A stretch of 64,000 nucleotides of DNA from Casuarina equisetifolia (Eukaryota > Streptophyta > Magnoliopsida > Fagales > Casuarinaceae): contig CM052354.1 of the NCBI GenBank assembly GCA_028551475.1, positions 32,887,240 to 32,951,239 of the forward strand. Direction: 5' to 3'. Positions within the stretch are counted from its first letter, which is position 1. The number at the start of each line of letters is the position of its first letter. The translations under genes were made by a program, and so were the position numbers. Shown piece after piece: positions 10,849 to 21,646 of this stretch. Under the pieces are notes generated by a model. It ran no database searches. It was not told the DNA's origin and saw only the letters and a list, made by a program, of their open reading frames with translations.

Positions 10849-13800
10849 TTATCTTGCTTGGGCAATTTCCGTCTGAGAAGTGAAAATCTGGTTGGGTGTA
10901 GCAGCTAGTCGGACCCCACTTTGTGCTAGCCTCTTTTCCACAATTGGAAGCCGGGAAAGAAAATAATCGTCTGTAACAAAACAAACAAAGAATGACTTTG
11001 ACAGAGGACAAAGAGTGGTTTCCCAGAGACAGATGATAAGCTTAGCTATCAAGCAATGAGCCGTAGCTATCTGATTAAGGGAAGCGATGACGAGTTATGC
11101 AAAATGATCATGTGGAACATTTACCATAGGCTGGACGGTTGCTTCAGATGCTGGACTCGGTTGGCCATGTGAAGGAGAAACTACTAAATGACATTAGCAG
11201 AAACCCAACAAATGGGTTGACCACTGGACTTCGAAATTCAACAAGAGGGTTCGAATATTTAAAGTAAGTTTCAAAAGCAAGGGCAGAAAAATAATGGATG
11301 GTATTTTTCCAGTCATAGTGGATGAGTTTTGTTCTTGGTGCAATCATTTGCAGACGTTAACCTGCATACGATGCTTTAGGCTGTAACTAGTTGTTCTGGG
11401 CATCAATACGCCTCTAAAGCTAAATTTCAACAAATTGTAGCCTCACATGTACCTTGAGGCCCTGATATCAGTGATGGGTTTTTCCAGAGGTTCAGGTATA
11501 CCTAGGCAAATTATAATGTAGTACAACAGTGCCAACTTCATTCTTTAAAAGTTTCAATCTTGATTTACTCGGAGTAATAAACATAAATAGACGGGCTGTA
11601 AAAATTGAGATGTCAACAGAAAAGACAATATACCTCCCAGAGTGGTTCCTGGTGTTGCATTTCTATATGCAAACTTGCATGCCAGGCTAATACTTTCAGA
11701 AGCATACCTGTAGAGTTAGAAGCAACCCCGTCATGTCTATTAATTCCCTTATTATAGAATACAAATGGAATCAGTTTCTTTTTCTCTATCTGAGGTAGAA
11801 AAACTGGTAATGAATGTCAACATGATCAATAATGCTCATCTTCCATGCTAATTTGACTGGTTTTTTATGGGCAAAACACATTCGACCAAGTAAACCAACC
11901 CTCCTTTTAACCATCATACCCAACCATCATTTATTCAGTATAATTTGCAAGTCAAGTTATTCATATTGTCCTTTTACAAGTACTCTCTCCTTGCTATGTC
12001 CCTTTTCTTAAGTGGAAAAACCAAAACCAAGTGTGTCACTCCATTCCTTAGATTTCAGGAACCAAACAAGTTTATTTCTCTCTGCTTCCACCATCAAGTT
12101 TTATTAATGTCTACCCTCTTATAAATACCCAACAAAATGGTAATCAATAAACTATTTGGCACATGTATCACAAAATAATCTTATAAACTATTTGTCATCA
12201 TTCTTATATAAGTTAATGTGGTACATTATTTGTGGAAGTACATATGAGGCCTGTCAGCAATTACAACCTCAAAGCTTGACTACAGACACCAAGACAGGGA
12301 ACAAAGCATCCAAAGGAGTGACAGTATGTTCTTACGGGTCTGGACAAGCAGTATCATTATGCGTGCAGTTTTCCCATGTTGCTATGTCATTAGACCAGCT
12401 ATCCTATAGAAAAGAAGTAAAATCAGAGAAAATAGAAGCAGCAAGTTATCACACTGCTGCAGAGGAATGTATGGGCAGAATCAAAACTTTATTTTTTTTC
12501 TTCCACTACTTGACTGCTTCAATACAACTAGGAAACACAACTTTGAATTAAAAAAAAAAGAAGAAAGACCTAGGAATGAATTTAAGTCTCAATATAAGCT
12601 TCACAAGCAGTAGTCTTTAGAATGACTAAACATAACGTACTGTAATGTTTCTCTGAATGGCTTTTATCATGATCTCAAGATCTGACTTGTAGAACATATT
12701 CAACCCAGAGTCAATGATCATGTCAACCCATACCTAGAACAAAACCAAATGACGAAAAGAAAACATTACAATTTTACCCCTTGCATTCTATCTTATTTAA
12801 AAATTATTTCTCAGACTTAAAGAAGAGGCATTAAACCTCATCAATGTTGTGGACAAACTGAGACATAGGATTTTCTGTAAAATATAACTAAGAATTGGCA
12901 TTTGTGACACCCGCTTCATGACACTAATCATCTATAGCCACATCTCTATCCACTTTACTCTCTCATCAATACACAAGTTTTTGTTCTCTAAATCTTAGAT
13001 TAAGAAAAAAAAAATTAAAAAATCAAGATCAGCATAGACTTCTGGATATACAAAGCCACATATGTTATATCACATGTGATGAAATGATATGATTGTGCTA
13101 CACAATGAAGGGGTGCTTCCCTTCCCTGGCAAGTCCTTGCCCATGGGATAAACCAAAGCTGTCCTCTTCATCTTAAACATTAAAATTTAATATGCACATG
13201 TTAACCGAGTTTCATGTTTATTTGATAGGCTCTTATACCTTGTTATCAAGTACAAGTAGAGAGAGAAGTACACACTTGTAGAAGTATCAAGACTTACATG
13301 GTGGATATTTGTCTTCCGCCGGTACCATGGGACTATTACTGTGTTCCCACCTTCATCTCCGGTGAAACCAACATGTAGAGGCTTTCATCCAAAAAAAAAA
13401 AAAAAAAGGAAGCTTAAATGAAAAGAAAACCTTAAGCATTCATAGAAAATTTAGCTTCATGGACACAGCACGATTTGTATACTTATGCATAATTCCATAG
13501 AACCCACTATCACATTGTCATTGTACGCATGTATTGGGAGTGCAGAAACAAAAGTGAAATGCAAAGAACAAGATTTAGTTTATAATTTAACATCATTACT
13601 TCAGTTAAAATATGTCTATCCTCTTCAAGGATGACTATTACTGGGTCCAAGATTATATATAGATAGAATAAACCACCAAACATACCATCCTTTTTTATGC
13701 AAAATTCCAGCATTTGCTGAAAGTGACTGCCAAAGTTAAATTCCCATGCGAGCCAGTGGAATAAAACTCAAACAAATAACGATTTCATATTCAAAAATAA

Positions 13801-15188
13801 AATTTCATTTTACAAAGAAAAATGAAAAAATAATTCAAGGGAAGAAATTAATCTAGACGTTACATGGTTCATCAAAGCTTGAATTAGATGAAAAGTCCAA
13901 TTAGTTTGCTACTGCATCCTTTGCATCTTCAAACTGCCTTGAAGTTTTGAACTGTCAGTAGGGCGAACAAACCTAATGGACATCCCCAATGAAATGTGAT
14001 AAGAACATTAATGCCTCTGTCAAGGTGTCTGATTTTGACAAAATGGATCAAAGTTACACAACTTACCATACACATCATGTGAAACTGTTGAATCTAGTGA
14101 TTTAAAGTACATACAGTGGAAATTTAGGTTGTTCTTTTGATAAGCCAATGTGAGTTGCATGGTATAGTTGTAAATTGCTCCAGTTACACACATATCTTTA
14201 TGTCCAGCAGCATCATGACAGTCTCCTGTAAAGGTAGTATAGAGAATTATGTTTGTCCAAAAGATAGATTTGGATTTTACCAAAACAACAGAAATTATAT
14301 TACATCTTTTCTCTAGTATGTTATCCTCAATGTTTAGGCTTGCAACTCACAACATATAACTCTAGTATGTTATCCTCAATGTTTAGGCTTGCAGCTCACA
14401 ACATATAACTATTTATCTTGAAATGCAATGATCCATATAATTGAATAACCATCGAATTAGCAACTAAGTGATATAAATATAATTAATAAAATCCTACTCG
14501 TGATTCACTTTTTAGCAGTAAAGTACGAACATAAGAGGGTAGAAAGGTGATACTGGAACGAATGTATGATTCAAATTGCAAATATGCTTACATAAGGAAT
14601 AATCTTTTCCACGTTAATCATACCATCATGTGAACTTTTTCTTAATAAACTTTCCAACAACATCAACAAAACTGAATGCAGAAGTAGTAGCCCTCTGATC
14701 ACCTAAGTAAACCACCATAAGTCTTCGTCCCAACTTATTGAGGTTCGCTATGTTGGCTTTCTTTTACATCACTTTGCTCTATCTAAGGCAACATCCAGAC
14801 GACCAAAGTGAACTGAGTTACTAATACCAAAACTTTGAAAACTCACCCCACCAAATAAATGATCAACCCAATTTTCCAGAGTACCTATGCTATGTACCGG
14901 ACAAGATAAGGAAGCACAGGTCACTCGTGACATTATTAAGACGGACTAGAGAAGAGAAATGAATAGCGTCTTCAAATAAGACAGAGCATGCTCAAAGCCA
15001 AGCTTACTGCAGTATTTGTAGTTACACAAAAAATCTGGTGTGTCAATATAATGCAAAGGACCGCTCCAACGCCAGTGATAGTAACGACGAATCTCATCAG
15101 GCCAGGAGCAAACAGCCGCAAGATCACCCCCAGCAGAGTCAGGAAGCAATTCCTTCACAGCGGCCAGGGCATCCTCTGTTAGAAGTCC
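10849..15188 (-). pseudogene. S1/P1-type nuclease (ENDO/BFN family), 5'-incomplete with one nonsense codon
   Basis: Eight minus-strand exons in order: 15188-15008, 14225-14115, 14028-13973, 13381-13298, 12733-12641, 12403-12336, 11707-11634, 10970-10849 (TAA). All have AG acceptors and GT donors and join in phase. The product matches plant zinc-dependent S1/P1 nucleases (single-strand DNA/RNA 3'-nucleotidases secreted or vacuolar, active in senescence and cell death). Recognisable blocks: ELLPDS..GDLAAVCSWPDE, LHYIDTPDF, YCRDCHD, CVTGAIYNYT, TEALMFLSHFIGDVH, PLHVGFTGDEGGNT, YASESI and DDYFLSRLPIVEKRLAQ. Defects: the last codon of the third exon is TAG (13973-13975) where the family has Gln (CAG); the aspartate ligand of the HHVWD motif reads HHVWV; and the first exon (signal peptide and N-terminal WxxxGH zinc-binding segment) is not found. 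It is either a young pseudogene or needs a sequence check. The introns hold nothing recognised except a 49-bp duplication. Confidence 0.85.
14312..14409. repeat. 49-bp tandem duplication in a nuclease intron
   Basis: Two adjacent copies, 14312-14360 and 14361-14409, both beginning TCTAGTATGTTATCC, differ at a single base. They sit in the first visible intron of the nuclease pseudogene. The near identity indicates a recent duplication. Confidence 0.9.
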
Positions 15189-15784
15189 CTGGAAAAACCC
15201 GAAAGTGCTTCATCAAGTTCCCATTCTCTCAATAAACTACAGCACACACACAAATCACAACTCGCTCGTCAAACCATGACTCTTAATAAACGACTCGCCG
15301 CAAAATATAACTATAAGATCATGGAACTAATAATAATCAAAAAAAGTATCTGGAGGTTTGATAATTTGGCCTCATTTTCATCCCTACCTTGTCAAAATGT
15401 TAACTTTTCTCTACGACAATTTTTTTTTTTTCAAATCCATATCAGTATCAATTGATCAAATACCAAGGCAAGACTTACAACCTGACCCTAACTCTGATTA
15501 TCCCAGCAGCTGGAACGGGCTCAGAGAGCCCGGATGCGTAATGCGGGGGCTTTCCCCTTGCACGTTTCGTTCGTTTGGTACCCAAATTTATAAGCTTAAT
15601 GCTTCCGATTCCAGAGGAAAATGCATATAAATATTTTATCATTTTTTTTTTTGGCTAAAAGAACCGAGTTCTTTCAATCTTATTACTTAGAAATCTCTGG
15701 TCAAAAAACCTACTATCTTATTACTAACAGGCGATGGATGAAGTTTCAAAATCTCTAGTCAAAAATCTGTGAGCGAATTCAATG
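15189..15784. other. Junction spacer between the nuclease pseudogene and the RLK-3 promoter
   Basis: Expected to hold the nuclease first exon, but no WxxxGH-type segment is visible on the minus strand. 15490-15600 is an unusually GC-rich island (GCGTAATGCGGGGGCTTTCC and flanks) in AT-rich surroundings. It resembles the tail of a short interspersed element, but I cannot assign it. The kinase promoter duplication begins about 15785. Confidence 0.45.
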
Positions 15785-16538
15785 ATCCATTCTCTCTCCC
15801 TACCCAACAAGTCAAACACGGAAGCCTGTTTCTGGTCTAACAAGTTGAATATTAATCATGATGATGAACGCTTGTGGTTCATTGTTGCTGACTACTCGAC
15901 ACGTTCAAACTTGGAAGCCGGGTTCGTGAGTTTAAATTAATCGTGATGATGATGACTTCAAGAGCAATGAACAGTACGCGCCACATGAGGGTCTGGAAGG
16001 AGAAATCAACGCCCAAGTTTTCTCTCTCTCATTCATTTCTAGCATCATTATTCTCCAGGCACTTTGCTGTAATTACCACTTCTGGTGCTGACTGTTAGAG
16101 ACCCGATGGATCGGTGTACAACTAAGCCGTTGCTCTTCTTTGTTGGGCTTTTAATCCTGTCTTACTAGACAGAATGCTTCTGCATCGTAGGAGATACCCG
16201 CTGCAGGTCAGTATCTTGTATTTGCAGTGTAGCAATTTCTCACTCGGCTCCTTCTATTTCTTATTGACTCTTTTGAACGTGGAGTATTTTGAAACCTGCA
16301 ATAATAATGAAGAGAAAATACTGAGAAGCGAATGAAAATTTTCCTTTATCATCGACTATAAGTAATTTGTGATTTTGACCGCAAATTCAGGCTTCAGAAC
16401 AACTTCTCTCAACTCTGTCCTTGGATATGTGCAAGTCTCTGAAAAGGGTTATAGAGCATTCGACAGAGCGATAAGCTAGAAGCAGACATTTTTGTAAGTC
16501 AAAGTTTTCTTGCTGTCATTCATATAAGTTACAGAGGG
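15785..16538 (+). promoter_or_regulatory. RLK-3 promoter and leader (degenerate copy)
   Basis: Homologous to the RLK-2 upstream region, including the leader intron 16207-16390 (GCAG|GTCAGT to ATTCAG|GCTTC). At the place of the RLK-2 TATAAAT the sequence reads AGGAGAAAT (about 15998-16006), and the paired TTGACT W-boxes are gone. Whatever promoter activity the ancestral copy had is probably reduced here. Confidence 0.45.
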
Positions 16539-16766
16539 ATGGATACCAAATTGATTAAGCCATGGCTCATTTTTGTTATCCTTCTGGTCCTGCCTCACTA
16601 CGGAGCATTCCTCTCCGCTTTTGGTGATACCCTTTCCGCAGGACAGTCTCTTTTAGAGAGCGAGAGCATAATATCTAAAGGAGGCGATTTTGAGCTTGGT
16701 TTCTTCAAACCAGGAAATTCTTCAAGAATCTACCTAGGCATCTGGTATACAAGGTTGGATAAGAAG

Positions 16767-17123
16767 TGATAGAAATCAAAGGTAGAGATGATCGGTTGGA
16801 AAAGCTCAAGAACCCTAGATTGATCTTGTGTAAAAATTCTCCGATAATCTTTCATTGATTTAATCACAGACATATATAATCATTTTACAAGAGTTAAATT
16901 AGGAATGATTTATACAATAAAAAACCGAATCATGATCTTTACAAATTTATAGATTCGAACGGAAAAGGAAACCGGCGACAACGGCGACAGTCGCGGCTTC
17001 TCACGATCGCGCACAAATGCGACTGTGGGTCGGGTTGTGGATCCGGGTCAGCTACGGCTGATGTGGCCTAAGGCTGACGTGGATGCCAGCGTGGAGGCTG
17101 ACGTGGCAGAGCCTTCTGGACCA
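16767..17123 (-). repeat. 3' LTR of the copia element
   Basis: About 357 bp. By-eye alignment with the other LTR gives roughly 27 mismatches in about 353 aligned bases, nearly all C/T or G/A changes. The inner end differs (GGACCA versus AACA), so that boundary is uncertain by a few bases. Confidence 0.88.
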
Positions 17124-17125
17124 TC

Positions 17126-20100
17126 AACTTAGATCGAATAAGCATGAAGCGAGCGGAGGAGAGGCTTTTGGTGAAGATATCGGCAGGTTGGTCAATAGTG
17201 GAGATAAACTGGAGAAATAGTTGACCACGAGCTAAACGTTCACGAACAAAGTGAAAGTCGATCTCAATGTGCTTGGTGCGAGCATGGAAGATTGGATTGG
17301 CGGTGAGATAGAGCGCCGACATGTTGTCACACCAGAGCGTGGGAGGTTGAGGAGGAAGAGCATGGGAGGTTGAGGAGGAAGAGCATGAAGATCTCTAAGA
17401 AGATACTCAATCCACATGATTTCGGCTGTGGTGTCAGCTAACGATTTGTATTCTGCTTCAGTGCTGGAGCGAGCAATAATGCACTGTTTACGAGAACTCC
17501 AAGAGATCAAATTGCAACCAAGGAAGATGCAAAATCCACCGACGGAGCGACGATCATCACGATCACTAGCCTAACCAGCATCTAAGAACGCATGAAGGGA
17601 GATGGTAGGACCCCGAGTAAGGAGAAAGCCAAGTCGGGGAGTGTCGGTTAAGTAGCGAAGTATGCGTTTCATAGCTTGCCAATAGGCGGTGGTGGGATTG
17701 TGAAGGAACTAGTAGGCGGTGTTGACGGAGTAGGCAATATCTGGATGAGTGAGGGTAAGATATTGGAGGGCACCAACAATGCTGTGGTAAAGGATGGGAT
17801 CGGGGAGGGGATCTCCAGAATGGATAGAAAGAGGTTCATCAGTGGAGCAGGGTGTGGAGATGGCCTTGGCGTTAGTCATTTTAGCTCGAGCAAGAATGTC
17901 GAAGGTGAACTTGGCTTGATGCAAGAGAAGACCATCAGAGGTAGGTTGAACTTCGACGCCGAGGAAATAGTGAATAGGCCCCAAGTCCTTGAGGGCAAAC
18001 TCATGGTGTAGTGCCTAAAGAAGAGTAGCAAAAGGAGCTTGCGGGGAACCAGTCAAAATAATATCATCCACATAAACAAGGAAAATGAGGCTATACCAGG
18101 GAGTGTGGAGAGTAAACAGAGAGGTGTCCGCCTGTGAGATAATGAAGCCCAGAGAGACTAGAAAGGTGCTCAGGCGCTGGTACCAAGCACGAGGAGCTTG
18201 CTTGAGGCCATATAGAGAGCGATACAAGCGACAGACATGTTGGGGGCGTTCAGGGTTAATGAAACCCTGGGGTTGCTCCATATAGACCACTTCCGAGAGA
18301 TGACCATGTAAGAAGGCATTGGAGACATCAAGTTGTCGAATCGACCAGCCACGAGAATAGGCAATGGTAAGAACAGTGCAAACAATGACAGGCTTGGCTA
18401 CTGGGCTGAAAGTCTCAGTGAAATCAATGTCTTCCTTCTGATGGAAGCCCTTTGCAACTAGGCGGGCTTTGTAGTGTTCCAGGGAGCCATCAGACTTGAG
18501 TTTGACTTTATAGATCCATTTGCAGCCAATGGGTTTAACACTAGAGGGTAGGGGAACCAGAGCCCATGTGCCTTTCCGAAGAAGGGCAGTTTGATGTCTG
18601 GTGAGATGGCGGTGGGAAATGGTGCCATCCTGGAGACGGGTCACAGGCCTAGTAGGGGGTTGGGGAACTGATGCCAGTGGGGCGTCAGGAGGAGAATCGG
18701 TGATAGAGGAAGTGGAGTCTAGTGGGGACTCATGGGAAGGGGAAACTGGAGGAGAAGGAGAGCTTAGCAAGGGTGCAGGTGGTGGAGAGGGTGGAGAGGG
18801 AGTGGGGGAGACCAGAACTATATGAAAAGGGGTGCTTGGGGAGGAGGGATATTATGATAGGGAAAGGTTTCTTTGTGAAAAACCGCATCAGTAGTGATAT
18901 AGGTGCGTTGGGTAATGGGGCAGTAGCAGTGATAGCCATGGTACCCAGCAGGGTAGCCGAGGAAGACACAGGCACGGGAGCGAGGAGTAAGTTTATGAGG
19001 GGCATAGGGGCGTAGGTAGGGAAAGACTGCACACCCAAAGACATGAAGAGAGCTTATGTTGGGAGGTTGATCAAAGAGGGTTTGCCAAGGAGAAAGATTT
19101 TGGAACACCGGGGTTGGAAGGCGGTTGATGAGGAAGACAACTGTCTCAAACGCATAATCCCATAAATGAGGAGGGACAGCAGCTTGAGACATTAGAGTGA
19201 GACCGGTCTCGATGATGTGACGGTGTTTGCGTTCGAAAACACCGTTCTGAAAGGGAGAGTATGGACAGGAGACACGCTGATGAATCCCTGCGGATTGGAG
19301 ATATTGACGAAACATGACGGAGAGAAAATCCAAAGCGCCATCACATTGGATGGCTTGAAGACGACACTGAAGTTGGTTCTCGACAAATTTGTGGAAGGTG
19401 GTAAAATGGGGAAAAATTGAGAGCGAGTTTGAAAAGTGTAAAGTCAAGTAAAACGGGAAAAATCATCAATAAAGCAAACATAAAATTTATTTTTATTAAA
19501 GGATTGAACTGGAGATGGTCCCCATACATCAAAGTGAATGAGTTGGAGAGGTCGGGTTGACCTAGAAGGGGAAGGAGGGTGGGGATGGCGGTGACTTTTA
19601 CTGAGGGCACATGCCGTACATGGGGGATAAGATGGGGAAGAATATGGGGTGTTAGTAGTCTTCAAAAGATTAATTAAAACAGGTGGGGACGGATGACCAA
19701 GACGATGATGCCACAGCAGGAGAGGACTGGTACGAGAAGCCAAGTACGCACGAGGACGGACATTGGATGAGTCGAGATGGTAGAGTCCATGATCATGGGT
19801 GCCGTGGAGGATGATCTGACTCATGAGACAAGAAATTGCCCAAAAATGAGTGGCAGAAAATATGAAATAACAATTATTGTCCGACGTGAATTGAGAAACA
19901 GATAAAAGATTTTTAGTAATGGATGGAACAACTAAGACATGATTTAAACGAAAATGAGGAGTGCAAAGGGTACCTGTGTAAATGATAGGTAAAGATACTC
20001 CATCACCCACGGTGAATTGCTGAGAGCCTGTGTAGGGAGTGACTCTGTATAGGGCTGAGGTGGAGTCAGTGACATGATGGGAGGCTCCTGAATCGGGGTG

Positions 20101-21288
20101 CCAGGATGAGGCATCTAAGGCGGAAGGTGGGGGGTTGGGTGGTCCATAGTGGGAGAGAGGAGGGTGAAGTTGGGTATAATTAATTTGAGGAGGATAATAG
20201 GTGAGGTAGGTGATATGGGCCTGGTAATTGGTTGGAAGGCTAAAATTGGGGTTAAATCTTTCACGACAGTTCGAAACATAATGGCCGGGTTTTCGACATA
20301 GGTGGCAGTAGGGCCTGTTGGATTTCCAGGCTCGGGAGGAGTTTCTGTTAGGCCAGTTGTGAGCTGGCAGGTTGGGCAACAGTCCATCTAGCATGGGCTG
20401 GGCTAGAGTGGGCGCGAAATGACAAGCCCGAGTCAGTGTGGGCCGCGAGCGCGTTCGCGTAACCCGCGAACTAACCCAAGTAGTTATTCGCAGGACCCGC
20501 GAAAGGACCCAAATGAGGATTCACGTGACCCGCAAACTAACCCGGGTATGCAGCGAACGCTGCTGGAGAAACTGGCGCAGTGCGCCCGTTGGTGCGGCCT
20601 TCTTGGGCGAGAATGAGGTTGTGGACAGTGTCGCAGCTGAGGGGGTTCATCTGATTTTGAACCGAGATCGATGTTGCAAGACTGTCGAATTCATCACCGA
20701 GGCCACAAAAAACGTGAGTCAGATACTCATCGTCGGAGATTTTGCTTCCGATCGCGGCTAGTTGATCCAGAATCGCTTTGACGTCGTGAAGAAATTCTGT
20801 GATGGTGCGAGAGCCTTAATTAAGGGTCTGAAGTTGCATCCGAAGAACTGAAGATCGGGCGTTGGACTGTGCGGTGTAGGTGCGCGTCAGGTGGGCCCAG
20901 GTGGCGGCAGACGAACGGATATCCATCAATTGAGTCACCACGGTGTTGGTTGAAGTGGTGAGGATCCATCCCAGAGTCGCCTGATCGCAGATTAACCACG
21001 ATTGATGAGCGGGATTGGGAGATTGAGAATCATCGGGCCCGATTAGGGATTCGGGTGGTTCAGTTTCATGGCCGTTAAGAATGGGGAGCAAATTTTAGGA
21101 AATCAGGAAAGGAAGGATTCGCGTTCGCCAGACGACGAAGTTCGTGCCGTCGAAACGCTCATAGGTGGTGGGTGCGGGCATCGTCGGTGTTAGAGAAGTT
21201 GTCGGAACTGTGGGAAAAGGTAGGGTAGGGTTCGAATCGGGAGAAGGGGTTTCCGACGTGGCAGTGTTAGCCATCAACTCCGATGATA
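17126..21288 (-). pseudogene. Decayed gag-pol of the copia element
   Basis: Gag remnants occupy about 21288-20400, broken by stops. A CCHC zinc knuckle (C-x2-C-x4-H-x4-C) is at about 20307-20266 and the protease motif DSGA at about 20094. The pre-integrase HHCC region and the first integrase aspartate are in the open stretch 20394-19444. A Trp-to-stop change and a frameshift near 19440-19400 follow. The integrase core continues in another frame to 18818, with CDGALDF where family members usually have a DGGxEF-like block, and NGVFERKHR after it. Reverse transcriptase with YVDD spans 18770-18015, and RNase H fragments (including SSTEAEY and KHIEIDFHFVRE) lie at 17984-17068, extending slightly into the LTR. 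It cannot make a full polyprotein. Confidence 0.92.
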
Positions 21289-21291
21289 CCA

Positions 21292-21646
21292 TGATAGAAA
21301 TTGAAGGTAGAGAGGATCGGTTGGAAAAGCTCAAGAACCCTAGATTGATCTTGTGTAAAAATTCTTCGATAATCTTTCGTTGATTTAATCACAGACATAT
21401 ATAATTGTTTTACAAGAGTTAAATTAAGAATGATTTACACAATAAAAAACCGAATCATGATCTTTACAAATTTACAGATTCGAACAGAAAAGAAAATCGG
21501 CGACAACGGCGGCAGTTGCGGCTTCTCACAATCGCGCACAAATGCGATTGTGGGTCGGGTCATGGATCTAGGTTAGCTAGGGCTGACGTGGCCTAGGGCT
21601 GACGTGGATGTCGGCGTGGAGGCTGACGTGGCAGAGCCTTCTAACA
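21292..21646 (-). repeat. 5' LTR of the copia element
   Basis: 355 bp. On the minus strand it runs from TGTTAGAAGG to TTTCTATCA, immediately followed by the primer-binding site. Several CCACGTCAGC-type motifs lie in its first 90 bp. Confidence 0.9.

Larger units (their letters stand above)
16767..21646 (-). mobile_element. Ty1/copia LTR retrotransposon nested in RLK-3 exon 1
   Basis: The element is 4,880 bp, oriented on the minus strand. Its outer ends are TG...CA and it is flanked by the 5-bp duplication AGAAG (16762-16766 and 21647-21651). The LTRs are 16767-17123 and 21292-21646. The primer-binding site TGGTATCA directly follows the 5' LTR (minus strand, 21291-21284). Internal order is gag, zinc knuckle, protease, integrase, reverse transcriptase, RNase H, which is the copia order. 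The coding region has many stops and frameshifts, so the copy is non-autonomous. Confidence 0.95.

Noticed and set aside
12156..12551. 131-codon plus-strand open frame
   Set aside because: It overlaps a minus-strand nuclease exon (12336-12403) and its introns; no protein features.
15490..15600. tRNA or SINE head in the GC-rich island
   Set aside because: No A-box/B-box spacing or cloverleaf could be drawn by eye; kept only as an unassigned island.
17676..19420. Plus-strand open frames inside the retrotransposon
   Set aside because: Antisense shadows of the minus-strand pol region.
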